Of a DNA stretch of 64,000 bases, positions 53,973-62,919 are shown piece after piece. Position 1 is the stretch's first letter, and the number at the start of each line of letters is the position of its first letter. The position numbers were made by a program, and so were the translations under genes. Under the pieces are notes generated by a model. That model was not told the DNA's origin and made no database searches. It saw only the letters and a program-made list of their open reading frames with translations. Origin of the DNA: VXYL01 sp965203685 (GTDB lineage: Bacteria > Pseudomonadota > Gammaproteobacteria > Pseudomonadales > Azotimanducaceae); the NCBI GenBank assembly GCA_965203685.1, contig OZ241908.1, positions 3,038,001 through 3,102,000 on the forward strand. Direction: 5' to 3'.

Positions 53973-55943
53973 TCACGGCGACTCCGTGCCTAGCCGGTAG
54001 GCCACGACATGGTCGCCGCGACCGCCGCCCTCGGTGAGCGCGCCGCCGGTCGCAATCACGACGTAGTCCATGCCGTCGTACCGGTAGCCCATGGGTGTCG
54101 CGTGTGCACCGGCCGGCAGAAGCTCGGTCCACACCTCGCGTCCGTCGGCGCCGTCGTAGCCGCGCAGCCTGTTGTCGGACGTCGTTGCCACAAAGACGAC
54201 GCCACCCTCGGTGACCATGGGACCGCCGCCGACGAAAAGGGAGCCCCAGTCCTTCGCCTCGTCACCGACATCGACCCAGGGGTACGTCCCGAGCGGCTGT
54301 TCCCACAAAACCTCACCGCGGTTCAAATCCACCGCGACGAGCGCCGTCCAAGGGCCTTCGAGGCACGGCAGGTCGTTGTAGAACAGGTCGAATCGAGCCA
54401 TCCCGTACGGGGTGCCGGACTGCTCGGTGTGCTGTGCCCGCGCCCCGTTCAGCGTGCCCCGACGCCGTGCGGTGCGGAAATCCTTCCGCGGGATCACCCT
54501 GACGATCGTCGGTATCCGGGCGACGGCCACGTAGCCGATGCGTGCAGCCCGATCGTAGGCCATGGAGCCCCAATTCGTACCCCCCGCGTTGCCCGGATAG
54601 GCCAGCGACCCTTCGAGGCTCGGTGGCGTGAAGATGCCGTCGTAGCGGATGCCGTCCAAGCGCTGTTCGCAGCCAGCGCGATGCTCCGCGTTCAAGTCCC
54701 ACAGTGGTAGCGGTCGCGCGTCGGTGGCATGCAAACGCAGCTTCGGAAACGGCTGCGTTCGTGCCGCCTGCTCGCCAGGGACATCGCTTTGCGGCACGGG
54801 GCGTTCTTCCACCGGATGCAGGGGCTCGCCAGTTTCCCGGTCCAGCACGAAGACGAACCCGGTCTTGCCGGCGTGCGCGACCGCGGGTGTTCGGACGCCT
54901 TCGCCAGACGTGTGGTCGAACAGAAGCGGCTGGGCCGCGAGGTCGTAGTCCCACAGATCGTGGCGGACGGTCTGGTAGCCCCAGGCGAACTCCCCGGTGG
55001 ATGCGCACAGGGCGACCACCGAGTTCGCAAAGGTGTTGTCGCCCAAGCGCTTCCCGCCGTAGAAGTCAGGCGACGGCGAGGTCGTCGGCAAAAACACGAG
55101 ATCGCGCTCCGGGTCGGCTGCCATCACACTCCAGACGTTCGCCCCGCCCGTAAGGTTGCGCTCCGGGTTCGCCCAGCCACCCGCGCCGGGATGATCCTCG
55201 CCGCGGGGGAGCGGATCCCACGCCCAGACAAGAGATCCGTCGGCTACGTCGTAGCCACGGACAGTTCCGGGTTGAAGTTCGGCCGCACCGTTGTCGCCCA
55301 CGGCCGATCCGACCACGACGACCTCCCCCACCACCGTGGGTGGCGACGTGACCGAGTAATCCCACTTGTAGTAACGCCGGATTCCCACCGATAGGTCGAT
55401 TTCGCCCCCATCTCCGAAGTCCTCACACAGCGCGCCGGTGTCAGCGTCGATGGCAATCAGGCGTGCGTCGAGCGTTCCGAGGAATACGCGCGTCCGGCAA
55501 GGACCGGTGACCGACGCGGGCCCGTGCCAAGCCGCTACGCCGCGCGAGACGAACATCTCGCTGTACGACCGCGAGAAGTCGACCTCGGGATCGTATTTCC
55601 AGATCTGTTCGCCCGTGCCCGGGTCCAGGGCGTAGACGCGGTTGAAGCCCGTCGACACGATCAACTTGCCTTGGACGAGAATCGGCGTCGCCCGGATCCG
55701 CGACGGGTTTCCGTCGAAGCCACGACCAGAGGTCGCGTCCCCCGTACGGTATGTCCAGGCTCGCGAGAGGTGCTCGACGCTCTCGGGTGTGATCGCCGAC
55801 GGCGAGGCATAACGGTCGCCGGCGAGCGAGCCGCCGTAATGCGCCCAGCCGTCCTCTGCCGCGCGCGCCGAGACGCTTGCGACAACCAGCGCTACAACCA
55901 GGCAAGCCGACGCGAATGGTCGTGCGGCGCTACACCGGATCAA
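53973..55943 (-). CDS. PQQ-dependent dehydrogenase
   Basis: 656 residues with a signal peptide (cleavage after SARAAE), so periplasmic. The eight-bladed propeller is visible in the repeated tryptophan-docking motifs VYALDPGTGEQIWKYDPEV, GYDVADGSLVWAWDPL, VVALCASTGEFAWGYQTVRHDLWDYD and GYDGADGREVWTELLPAG. LWDYDLAAQPLLFD and GGxGANVWS-like segments match the membrane-type glucose/quinate dehydrogenase group, but no N-terminal membrane helices and no haem c motif are present. Oxidises an alcohol, sugar or cyclic acid. Its start overlaps the end of the hydroxyacid dehydrogenase gene by 14 bp. Confidence 0.92.
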   Translation of the reverse strand: MIRCSAARPFASACLVVALVVASVSARAAEDGWAHYGGSLAGDRYASPSAITPESVEHLSRAWTYRTGDATSGRGFDGNPSRIRATPILVQGKLIVSTGFNRVYALDPGTGEQIWKYDPEVDFSRSYSEMFVSRGVAAWHGPASVTGPCRTRVFLGTLDARLIAIDADTGALCEDFGDGGEIDLSVGIRRYYKWDYSVTSPPTVVGEVVVVGSAVGDNGAAELQPGTVRGYDVADGSLVWAWDPLPRGEDHPGAGGWANPERNLTGGANVWSVMAADPERDLVFLPTTSPSPDFYGGKRLGDNTFANSVVALCASTGEFAWGYQTVRHDLWDYDLAAQPLLFDHTSGEGVRTPAVAHAGKTGFVFVLDRETGEPLHPVEERPVPQSDVPGEQAARTQPFPKLRLHATDARPLPLWDLNAEHRAGCEQRLDGIRYDGIFTPPSLEGSLAYPGNAGGTNWGSMAYDRAARIGYVAVARIPTIVRVIPRKDFRTARRRGTLNGARAQHTEQSGTPYGMARFDLFYNDLPCLEGPWTALVAVDLNRGEVLWEQPLGTYPWVDVGDEAKDWGSLFVGGGPMVTEGGVVFVATTSDNRLRGYDGADGREVWTELLPAGAHATPMGYRYDGMDYVVIATGGALTEGGGRGDHVVAYRLGTESP

Positions 55944-56904
55944 CCACCCACTCCGGCGGTTCGCCCCGCGCGATCCGTTCCGCGTTCTCCACGGCGTTTC
56001 GGGTCACGCTCACGGTCGACTCCACGGCGCGCGACCCGAGGTGCGGGGTGAGCACGACGTTGGGCATCGTCACAAGCGGGTTGTCCGCTGCGATGGGCTC
56101 GGTCTCCATGACATCCAGGCCCGCCGCAAAGATCTCGCCGGTCTGCAAGGCGTGGATCAGCGCCGCTTCGTCAACCACCGGTCCTCGACAAGTGTTGATG
56201 AGCACGGCGGTGGGTTTCATCGCACGGAACTCGGCCGTGGACACCATGGCCCGCGTCGAAGCATCGAGCGGCACGTGCAGCGAAACGACGTCGGCCGTGG
56301 CAAAGAGTTCGTCCCGCCCGATGCGGCGCGCGCCGGCTTGGCGCTCGTGGTCGGCGTCGTGCTCGACGACATCGTGATAGACGATCTCGGCGCCCCAGGT
56401 CTTGAGGCGCCGCGCTACGCCGGAGCCGATGTTGCCGAGACCCACGATGCCGATCCGCTTGTCGGTGAGCGTCTGGAAATCCGTCAACGGGCCGGTGACA
56501 TCACCCGCCCAGCGGCCGGCACGCACGCTCGCCGCTTGCCGGTCGAGCTTGTGGTTGACCATGAGCAAGAGACCGATGGCGTGTTCCGCAACGCAGGCCG
56601 CGTTGCCACCGCCGCAGTTGGCGACTTCGATGCCGAGGTTCAGAAGCCGTGCCTTGTCCAGACCCTCGGTGCCGGCACTGAACGTCTGGACCAGCTTGAG
56701 GCCTTCGATGCCCGCGGCGATGTCGTTGGTGGCAGGACGGTTCGGCGCGACCAGCACCTTGGCATCCGCGCAGGCCGCGTGGATCTCCGCCAAGTCCGCG
56801 CCGGGATCGACCCGCTCGAAGACGACGTCGTGCGCCAACGCGTTCATCTCCTCGATGCGTGCCTCGGCCGCCTCCGGGAGGAGTACCACTGCCTTGGTTG
56901 GCAT
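55930..56904 (-). CDS. D-2-hydroxyacid dehydrogenase
   Basis: 324 residues. NAD-binding GIVGLGNIGSGVARRL, and the catalytic triad Arg (NTCRGPVVDE), Glu (DVMETEP) and His (LTPHLGS). The N-terminal half has the GNAACVAEHAIGLLL segment preceding the hinge. Cytosolic; interconverts a 2-oxoacid and a D-2-hydroxyacid, phosphoglycerate-dehydrogenase-like. Middle gene of an operon with the amidohydrolase (6-bp gap) and PQQ dehydrogenase (overlap). Confidence 0.92.
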   Translation of the reverse strand: MPTKAVVLLPEAAEARIEEMNALAHDVVFERVDPGADLAEIHAACADAKVLVAPNRPATNDIAAGIEGLKLVQTFSAGTEGLDKARLLNLGIEVANCGGGNAACVAEHAIGLLLMVNHKLDRQAASVRAGRWAGDVTGPLTDFQTLTDKRIGIVGLGNIGSGVARRLKTWGAEIVYHDVVEHDADHERQAGARRIGRDELFATADVVSLHVPLDASTRAMVSTAEFRAMKPTAVLINTCRGPVVDEAALIHALQTGEIFAAGLDVMETEPIAADNPLVTMPNVVLTPHLGSRAVESTVSVTRNAVENAERIARGEPPEWVVDPV

Positions 56905-56910
56905 CGCGGC

Positions 56911-58110
56911 CTACCCGGCCGCCGCCTGCATCTCGCGGGGCAGATCCAGCTTGTAGATGCGGCGCACGTTGTCGCCAAGCACTTTCGCCCGTGCCGAGTC
57001 GGGCAGTCGGTCCGCGAACGCCTTCAGGTCGTCGACCCAGGTGTGCGGATGGTCCGGATGCGGGTAGTCGGTCGCCCACATGAAGTTGTCGGCCCCGACG
57101 TGGTCGACGATGAACGGGGCCGCCGTCTCGTCCGGGTCGCCGGAAATGAAGCACTGGCGGCGGAAGTACTCGGTGGCCGTCGCCCGTTTGCCGGCCAGGT
57201 TCATCGAGCGCGTGAACGCATCGAGACGGTCGAGCATGGCGCCGATCCAGCCCGAACCGGACTCCAGGACGCCGACGCGCAACTCGGGGAAGCGGTCGAG
57301 CGTGCCGAGCGCAATGAACGAGATCAGCGCCTGCTGGACGATGGAGCGCAGCCAGATCATGCCGGCGAAGCCGCCGCCCTCGGCTGGCCAGTCGAAGATG
57401 CCGGCGGCAGGCCCGTGCGGGTGGAACGTCGGATGGATGGCGATCGGGACGTCGAGTTCAACGCATTTGCCAAACAGTACGTCGTGGTCGGGATGGCCGT
57501 GGATGACGCGGTTGTGGTTGAACGGGTTGACCCAACCACCCTTGCAGCCGTCGCGCACCGCACGTTCCAGTTCGGCGGCCGAGCCCTCGGGGTCGAGGAG
57601 CGTCAGCATGGCGATGGGCACCAGCCGCCCGCCGCTGTCGCGGCAGAAGTCCGCGATCCAGCGGTTGTAGGCGCGCGCATAGGCGAGACTGATCTCGGGA
57701 TCGGTCTCCTCCACTTCCCAAAGCAGGCCAATGGTCGGATAGAGCAGCGAGCAGACCAGGTTCTCCTGGTCCATCAGCTTGAGACGGTCCGCGGCATCGC
57801 AGGCCCCGAGGGGCATGCTGTCGGCATAGCGGCGATCCGGGCTCGGCTTCAGGTCCTCCGAGCCCATGGCGCCCATGATGCCGAGCGAGCCCTTGCGGGT
57901 GCGCTCCGACGGCTTGCCGTTGATCTCGAGGTACTCGAGGCCGTCGTCGTCGACGCAGACCCGAAGCGCGCGATCGCGGTACTTCTCCTCCAGGTAGTTC
58001 TCCCAGAGATCCGGCGGCTCGAGGACGTGACCGTCCGCGTCGATGGTGCCGTCGTAGGGAAACCGTTTGATTTCGTATGCCACTTGCCTACCCCTCCTCA
58101 ACTCGACCAC
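56911..58110 (-). CDS. Amidohydrolase-2 family metal-dependent hydrolase
   Basis: 399 residues. TIDADGHVLEPPDLWENYLEE carries the first metal motif (D-x-x-H type), IAIHPTFHPHG supplies a barrel His, and MWATDYPHPDHP the final Asp. This is the ACMSD-like amidohydrolase_2 group, whose members decarboxylate or hydrate aromatic acids and related compounds. Start at ATG 58110 (GTG-rich surroundings; alternatives downstream would cut the motif leader). First gene of the operon, so aromatic or cyclic acid catabolism is a reasonable inference. Confidence 0.9.
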   Translation of the reverse strand: MVELRRGRQVAYEIKRFPYDGTIDADGHVLEPPDLWENYLEEKYRDRALRVCVDDDGLEYLEINGKPSERTRKGSLGIMGAMGSEDLKPSPDRRYADSMPLGACDAADRLKLMDQENLVCSLLYPTIGLLWEVEETDPEISLAYARAYNRWIADFCRDSGGRLVPIAMLTLLDPEGSAAELERAVRDGCKGGWVNPFNHNRVIHGHPDHDVLFGKCVELDVPIAIHPTFHPHGPAAGIFDWPAEGGGFAGMIWLRSIVQQALISFIALGTLDRFPELRVGVLESGSGWIGAMLDRLDAFTRSMNLAGKRATATEYFRRQCFISGDPDETAAPFIVDHVGADNFMWATDYPHPDHPHTWVDDLKAFADRLPDSARAKVLGDNVRRIYKLDLPREMQAAAG

Positions 58111-58178
58111 CGATCATGCTACCGATGCGGGGCGCGCTACAAGCGCTCGTTACTTGGTGCGCGTGGGTGAACGGGAAT

Positions 58179-58201
58179 GCGGACGGGGACGTCCGCGCAC
58201 C
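58179..58201 (+). repeat. Short palindromic repeat, copy 12
   Basis: GCGGACGGGGACGTCCGCGC followed by ACC; a perfect copy, preceded by GAAT as at 22248 and 42953. Ends 2 bp before the stop codon of the minus-strand dehydrogenase at 58204. Confidence 0.88.
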
Positions 58202-58203
58202 GC

Positions 58204-59208
58204 TCACGGCAGACGTGCCACGATCTCCGGCTCCGCCGGCTGCATGTGCCACGGCGGCAGACCCTGGGCCATGGCCTCCAGGTCGTCGACGACCATCCGC
58301 CCGATGAGATTCGAGTCACCCACGATGCTGCCGGCACGATGGGCGGACAACACCACGTTCGGCGCCGTGCGGATCGGGTGGTCGGCCGGCATCGGCTCTT
58401 CCGGGAAGACGTCGATGGCCGCACGGAAACGACCGGCGTGCAGCAGTTCCGTCAAGGCGTCGAAGTCGACCACGTGGGCTCGGCTCATCAACACGAACAC
58501 CGCGTCGTGGCGGATCAGTTCCAGCATCGCGCGGTCGATCTCGGCCTTGTTCTCGACCGACGGGATGGCAAGGACGAAGATCACCCGGGCCTGGGACATC
58601 AACTCGTACAACCGCATCGGTTCAACGCCCTGGTCCTTGAGGTACTGGTCCGTCCGCCAGGGGTCGTGGGCCACCAAGCGACAGCCGAAGGGCTCGATGA
58701 GCGGCTTCAAGCACTGAGCAAGGCCGCCGAAGCCAATGAAGCCCACGGTCTCGCCATGTAGCGTGAACGTCCCCACGTTGCCGTGCCACAGGTACTTCTC
58801 CTCGCCTGCGCGGAACGCCTCGTGCCCTTTGGCAATCTCGCGCGCGGCGTCGATCGCGAGGCCCAACGCCATCTCCGCGACCATGGGCCCGAAGGCCGGC
58901 GCACAACTCAAGACCCGGATGCCCTTGGCGCGGCAGGTGTCGTAGTCGATGGCCGCCGGGCTTGGATGACGCCCGCCGACCTCCATGATCGCGCGCAGGT
59001 TTGGAAACTCGCTCACGTCGCCGTAGCGCCAGCGTGTCGTGACCACGGCGAACGTCTCGGCGCGGTGTTCTTCGACTAGCGCCTCCGGCATCGGTTCGTC
59101 CCGGCCCCAGACAACGTCGCAGCACGCGTGCAGGCGACGGAGATCGTCGGCATGGAAGATCTCTTCCATACGGCGAAACGCCGGATCGAGGATCACCGTG
59201 TTGGCCAT
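58204..59208 (-). CDS. D-2-hydroxyacid dehydrogenase family protein
   Basis: 334 residues from ATG 59208 (MANTVILDPAF); an upstream in-frame start at 59277 lacks support. The dinucleotide-binding turn GFIGFGGLAQCL is a G-x-G-x-x-A variant. Catalytic Arg is in LMSRAHVVD, Glu in VFPEEP and His in LSAHRAGS. Distinct in sequence from the dehydrogenase at 55930, so not a recent duplicate. Transcribed in the same direction as the 53973-58110 operon but separated from it by a repeat and the 58110 start region. Confidence 0.88.
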   Translation of the reverse strand: MANTVILDPAFRRMEEIFHADDLRRLHACCDVVWGRDEPMPEALVEEHRAETFAVVTTRWRYGDVSEFPNLRAIMEVGGRHPSPAAIDYDTCRAKGIRVLSCAPAFGPMVAEMALGLAIDAAREIAKGHEAFRAGEEKYLWHGNVGTFTLHGETVGFIGFGGLAQCLKPLIEPFGCRLVAHDPWRTDQYLKDQGVEPMRLYELMSQARVIFVLAIPSVENKAEIDRAMLELIRHDAVFVLMSRAHVVDFDALTELLHAGRFRAAIDVFPEEPMPADHPIRTAPNVVLSAHRAGSIVGDSNLIGRMVVDDLEAMAQGLPPWHMQPAEPEIVARLP

Positions 59209-59302
59209 GGGGGCTCCTGCAACAGGTTCTCTCACGAGGCTATCAACCCACCCGCCGCGTTGCGATACTCGGCCCAAACGAAGCGCTTAACGGAGGCGTG
59301 CC

Positions 59303-59707
59303 ATGCTTGATTTCGGCGGACTGAACTGGTGGGCCATCTTGGTGGCTACAGCCGCGGCCTTCGCGTTGGGCGCACTGTGGTACGGGCCGATGTTCGGCAA
59401 GGCCTGGGTTGCCGCGCTCGGCAAGAGCGAGGACGAGATCCAGCCGTCGCCGGAACCGTTCATCGTGAGTGCTGTCGCGGCACTGATCACCTGCATCGTG
59501 GTCGCAGCCCTGATGCATGCGCTCGAAATGACGGGCCTGGTCACCGGCATCGTCTTCGGGTTGATCACCGGGGTCGGCTACATCGCGACATCCATGGCTT
59601 CGGACAGCGCGTTCTGCGGCTGGGGCTGGAAGCTGTGGGGAATCCAGGCGGGATACCGCGTCGCGTACTCGGCGCTGATGGGCGGCATCATCGGGATCTG
59701 GCCTTAG
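59303..59707 (+). CDS. DUF1761 membrane protein
   Basis: 134 residues with four hydrophobic helices. NWWAILVATAAAFALGALWYGPMFGKAWV is the DUF1761 signature start, with the conserved WYGP; the C-terminus GWKLWGIQAGYRVAYSALMGGIIGIWP also fits. Inner-membrane protein of unknown function. The stop lies 6 bp before the first of three HipB-type operators. Confidence 0.88.
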   Translation: MLDFGGLNWWAILVATAAAFALGALWYGPMFGKAWVAALGKSEDEIQPSPEPFIVSAVAALITCIVVAALMHALEMTGLVTGIVFGLITGVGYIATSMASDSAFCGWGWKLWGIQAGYRVAYSALMGGIIGIWP

Positions 59708-59713
59708 GGCAAC

Positions 59714-59727
59714 TTCCCGTACGGGAA
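59714..59727. promoter_or_regulatory. Operator 1 for HipB-like repressor
   Basis: Perfect 14-bp palindrome TTCCCGTACGGGAA, centre 59720.5. First of three related palindromes upstream of the HTH gene. Confidence 0.75.
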
Positions 59728-59763
59728 CAACTGCACTGCGCACGCGCCGTTCCGCACGAGAAA

Positions 59764-59777
59764 TTCCTGTACGGGAA
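59764..59777. promoter_or_regulatory. Operator 2 for HipB-like repressor
   Basis: TTCCTGTACGGGAA, one mismatch from a perfect palindrome; centre 59770.5, exactly 50 bp from operator 1. Confidence 0.75.
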
Positions 59778-59811
59778 CTTGAAGTTTGTTCGCTGCCGGA
59801 AACGGCATTAG

Positions 59812-59829
59812 TATTCCCGTACAGGAATA
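59812..59829. promoter_or_regulatory. Operator 3 for HipB-like repressor
   Basis: TATTCCCGTACAGGAATA, an 18-bp palindrome with one mismatched pair; centre 59820.5, exactly 50 bp from operator 2. It sits 15 bp before the ATG of the HTH gene, so binding would block its promoter or ribosome-binding site. Confidence 0.78.
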
Positions 59830-59844
59830 CCGTTGGGATCGTCT

Positions 59845-60063
59845 ATGTCTGTCTCGCCTCGCAATATTGGCGAAACCGTCAAGTCGGTGCGCAACAAGCT
59901 GGGCGCAACACAACGCCAACTGGCGTTGGCGGCGGGCACCGGGTTGCGTTTCGTCATCGATCTGGAACACGGCAAACCGACCTGCGAGATCGGCAAGGCT
60001 TTGGACGTCCTCCGGGCCCTCGGCGTCCAAGTGACTCTAGAACCACCCGACGAAGCGTCCTGA
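59845..60063 (+). CDS. HipB-like (y4mF family) HTH repressor, orphan
   Basis: 72 residues from ATG 59845 (TTG 59833 would add four). A Cro/CI-type helix-turn-helix: IGETVKSVRNKLGATQRQLALAAGTGLRFVIDLEHGK (in part), then GKALDVLRALGVQVTLEPP, which is the y4mF/HipB pattern of xre repressors paired with HipA kinases. No HipA gene follows; the next gene is a lipid A acyltransferase 32 bp downstream. Three matching palindromic operators upstream indicate autoregulation. An unpaired antitoxin or a repressor that has acquired a new role. Confidence 0.85.
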   Translation: MSVSPRNIGETVKSVRNKLGATQRQLALAAGTGLRFVIDLEHGKPTCEIGKALDVLRALGVQVTLEPPDEAS

Positions 60064-60094
60064 GGTCCATGCGAACACTCCACGTCTACCGGGC

Positions 60095-61006
60095 ATGCGA
60101 TCGCGCGAGCGCATGACCGCAGCACCTTGGGCAGCCCGGTGCGCGGTCGCCGCTTTTCGCGGACTGTGCTGGCTGTTGTCGCCCGTGCCCATCGAAGGGC
60201 TGCACCGAGTAGCCCGGCTCGCGGGCCGGATCGCATTCTCGCTGAACGGTCGCGCAGTTCGGACGGCGCGCATCAACCTCGGCGTTGCCTATCCCGACGA
60301 AACCGACGCGTGGCGAGAGCGGCTCGCACGGGAGAGCATCTGCCACACCGCCATGATCGTCCTCGAGGCCGTCGCGCTGTGGACGTGGCCGCTCGCGCGC
60401 CTCGGCTCGTTGATCAAGGCGGTCGAAGGCGAGCACCTCCTACGCGACCGCCCGCCGGGACGTGGCCTGATCGTGATGCCGCTGCACCTCGGCAACTGGG
60501 AGTTCATCGGCTATTACCTGAACACTGTTGCGCCCTTGGCGCCGCTCTACGAGCGACCGAAGTCCGCCATCGTCGACGCCGCATTGCGCAACGCCCGCGA
60601 GCGCCTCGGCAACGACTCGGCGCCGGACACCGTCAGCGGCCTGCGCCAGTTGGTGAAGGTGCTCCGCGACGGCGGCATGGTCGCGGTACTGCCCGACCAA
60701 GTGCCCATCGTCGGGAGCGGCGTGGCGGCCCCGTTCTTTGGCCGCGACGCGTTCACGATGACGCTCGTCGCCAAGTTGCTGCAGCGGGTGGACACCGACG
60801 TCGTGTTCGGCAACGCAATACGCGTCAAGGGGGGCTTTGCGATCCGCATCGAGTCCATCGACGACGCGATCCGCGACCCTGACCCGGCTGTGAGCGTGCG
60901 CACCATGAACACCGCCATCGAGACACTGGTCCGCCGCCACCCCGAGCAATACCAGTGGGAGTACAAGCGCTTCCGGTTCCCGCGCCAGCCGAACATCTAC
61001 CGCTGA
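60095..61006 (+). CDS. Lipid A biosynthesis acyltransferase (LpxL/HtrB family)
   Basis: 303 residues from ATG 60095 (ATG 60113 also fits). Catalytic H-x4-E in MPLHLGNWEFIG; GGMVAVLPDQVPIVGSGVAAPFFGR is the acyl-binding block and QYQWEYKRFRFP the typical end. Transfers a secondary acyl chain to lipid A at the inner membrane. Its presence shows an LPS outer membrane. Probably transcribed with the HipB-like gene and therefore possibly under its control. Confidence 0.92.
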   Translation: MRSRERMTAAPWAARCAVAAFRGLCWLLSPVPIEGLHRVARLAGRIAFSLNGRAVRTARINLGVAYPDETDAWRERLARESICHTAMIVLEAVALWTWPLARLGSLIKAVEGEHLLRDRPPGRGLIVMPLHLGNWEFIGYYLNTVAPLAPLYERPKSAIVDAALRNARERLGNDSAPDTVSGLRQLVKVLRDGGMVAVLPDQVPIVGSGVAAPFFGRDAFTMTLVAKLLQRVDTDVVFGNAIRVKGGFAIRIESIDDAIRDPDPAVSVRTMNTAIETLVRRHPEQYQWEYKRFRFPRQPNIYR

Positions 61007-61044
61007 GAGTCCGTGAGAACGAGTGTGGTTTACTTGGCGCTCAC

Positions 61045-61866
61045 ATGCCGCTTGACCGCCGAGACCTGAACGCCGCCCGGGAGCAACTGCTCGAGGACGG
61101 CTATTGCGTGATCGACGGTCGGCTGCCGGCTGGCGCGGTGGAACGTCTGCGACGCTGGTCCGACGACTGGATCGAGCGTACGCAACACACGCCGAAGTGG
61201 AAGTACCAAGGCTCGGACATCAAGCTCTCCGGCATCCGTACGCCGGCCCGGCCTGAGACCAAGCAACCCAAGGACCCGTTGGTCGATTTCCTGATCGAGC
61301 ACCCGGCGGCGATCATGCGCGAACTCAAGCTCGACGATCTCCGTTCGATCGGTACGTTCCAGATCATCTCCAAGCCGCCTTATGCACCCGCGCTCTACTG
61401 GCACCAGGACTGGATGCGCTGGGACGATCCGATCAGCCTCTCGCCGTGGCCGCAGACGGTGTTCCTGAACTGGTACCTCACCGACACCGTCGTCGCGAAC
61501 GGCTGTCTGCGCGTGATACCCGGTAGCCATCGCCGCCGGCTGGATCTGCACAGCCGCCTCGTCGCACCGCACGAGGGCGGCGGCTACGACGTAGAGGAGA
61601 CCAACGAGTGGATGTTCTACGACCATCCCAAGGCCATCGATGTCCCCGTCACCACGGGTCAACTGGTCATAGGCGACGCGCGGCTACTGCACGGCACACG
61701 CCCGAACACGACCGCCGAACGTCGTACAGTTCTCCTTGGCTGGTACAACCGGCGCTCCGACGCCGTCCCCAAGCATTGGAGCGGCCCGGTTCCGGGGGAG
61801 ATCACGAGCCGAGATCCCGACACACCGTTGCGCCGGAATCGAGAACCCGGTCGCTTCCTGCGCTGA
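61045..61866 (+). CDS. Phytanoyl-CoA dioxygenase family protein
   Basis: 273 residues from ATG 61045 (MPLDRRDLNAA). Fe(II)/2-oxoglutarate dioxygenase fold: iron ligands His and Asp in LYWHQDWMRW and the distal His in ARLLHGTRPN, with the 2-oxoglutarate Arg following in AERRTVLLGWY. VIPGSHRRR is the family-typical turn. The substrate is unknown; PhyH-type enzymes act on lipids, halogenation substrates or small acids. Coupled to the alcohol dehydrogenase gene 13 bp downstream. Confidence 0.92.
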   Translation: MPLDRRDLNAAREQLLEDGYCVIDGRLPAGAVERLRRWSDDWIERTQHTPKWKYQGSDIKLSGIRTPARPETKQPKDPLVDFLIEHPAAIMRELKLDDLRSIGTFQIISKPPYAPALYWHQDWMRWDDPISLSPWPQTVFLNWYLTDTVVANGCLRVIPGSHRRRLDLHSRLVAPHEGGGYDVEETNEWMFYDHPKAIDVPVTTGQLVIGDARLLHGTRPNTTAERRTVLLGWYNRRSDAVPKHWSGPVPGEITSRDPDTPLRRNREPGRFLR

Positions 61867-61874
61867 AAGGAGGT
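61867..61874 (+). promoter_or_regulatory. Perfect Shine-Dalgarno site
   Basis: AAGGAGGT, fully complementary to the 16S rRNA 3' end, starting directly after the dioxygenase stop codon and 5 bases before ATG 61880. It fixes the start of the downstream dehydrogenase over longer upstream reading. Confidence 0.9.
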
Positions 61875-61879
61875 CCCAT

Positions 61880-62827
61880 ATGCAAGTCAAGAATGTGCGG
61901 TATACACCCGGCGGGGGCGCCGAAATCGTCCACGTGGAGGTCGACGAACCCGGTCCCGGCCAAGTGCAGGTCGAAGTCGCCGCTTGCGGCATCTGTTCCT
62001 GGGACCTGCAGACCTTCCGCGCGGGCGGCGACTCGGCCTACGCGGCGCCACCGGGCCACGAAGGCGTCGGCTACATCGCCAAGCTCGGTGCCGGGGTGAC
62101 CGGTTGGGAAGTCGGCGACCGCGTCGCGGGAGGCGGCTTCGCCCGGCTTCGGAACATGCCGGCCAACCGCGTCTACCGCATCCCCGACTCGGACCTCCCC
62201 GACCACCACTGGATCGTCGAGCCGGTGTCCTGCGTAGTCACCGGCATGGATCACTGCCAACTGAAAGCCGGCGAGCGACTCGCCATGGTCGGCTGCGGCT
62301 TCATGGGCTTGATGATGCTGCAGGGACTGCGCGGTGTCGGTGCCGACCAAATGATCGCCCTCGACGTCGACGACAAGCGTCTTGACCTCGCACTCGAGGC
62401 CGGCGCCACCGAAGCGCACAACGTCACTGCACGCGGCTTCGACGACGTCAAGCGCGACCTCGCGGGGCGCGGCATCGACACCGTGGTCGACACCAGCGGC
62501 GCCCAATCCGGCCTCGACCTCGCCACCGACATCGTGCGCCGCGCCGGTCGCATCAACCTGTTCGGCTGGATCAAGGGCGACAAGGCGACGTTCAACCCGA
62601 GCACATGGCACGGCAAGGCCATCAGCCTCGTCAACTCGTCACCCGGCGCGCAGATGCGCGATCCGTTCCCGCCGGCGATCCGCCTGATCCACAAGGGCGT
62701 AATCGACCTTCGACCACTGGTCACGCACGTGGTCGACATCGATGAGTACCCGACGTTCATGCAAGGCGTGACGTCCGGCGAGGTCGGAGATTACATCAAG
62801 GGTGTGGTGAGCCACGGCGGCGCGTGA
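61880..62827 (+). CDS. Zinc-type alcohol dehydrogenase (MDR family)
   Basis: 315 residues. Catalytic-zinc site CGICSWDLQTF (Cys, with Asp as usual for this branch) and GHEGVGYIAKLG; NAD-binding turn VGCGFMGLMMLQGLRGVGADQ. The structural-zinc cysteine cluster is absent, as in many short MDR enzymes of the sorbitol or threonine dehydrogenase side. Oxidises an alcohol or polyol. Probably acts on the product or substrate of the neighbouring dioxygenase, with which it is co-transcribed. Confidence 0.9.
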   Translation: MQVKNVRYTPGGGAEIVHVEVDEPGPGQVQVEVAACGICSWDLQTFRAGGDSAYAAPPGHEGVGYIAKLGAGVTGWEVGDRVAGGGFARLRNMPANRVYRIPDSDLPDHHWIVEPVSCVVTGMDHCQLKAGERLAMVGCGFMGLMMLQGLRGVGADQMIALDVDDKRLDLALEAGATEAHNVTARGFDDVKRDLAGRGIDTVVDTSGAQSGLDLATDIVRRAGRINLFGWIKGDKATFNPSTWHGKAISLVNSSPGAQMRDPFPPAIRLIHKGVIDLRPLVTHVVDIDEYPTFMQGVTSGEVGDYIKGVVSHGGA

Positions 62828-62840
62828 CAGGTCGCGGCGC

Positions 62841-62859
62841 GCGGACGTCTTGCGTCCGC
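62841..62859 (+). repeat. Short palindromic repeat, copy 13 (variant)
   Basis: GCGGACGTCTTGCGTCCGC: same arms with a shorter centre, 14 bp after the dehydrogenase stop codon. Confidence 0.6.
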
Positions 62860-62919
62860 TGATCCAGGCAGTGTCTTGCAGGATCCTCTGCGCGGTGACG
62901 GGGGACGGCGCTTTGGCTC

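Noticed and set aside
60064..61006. hipA toxin gene expected after the HipB-like repressor
   Set aside because: The downstream frame is clearly an LpxL-type acyltransferase with HxxxxE, not a HipA kinase.
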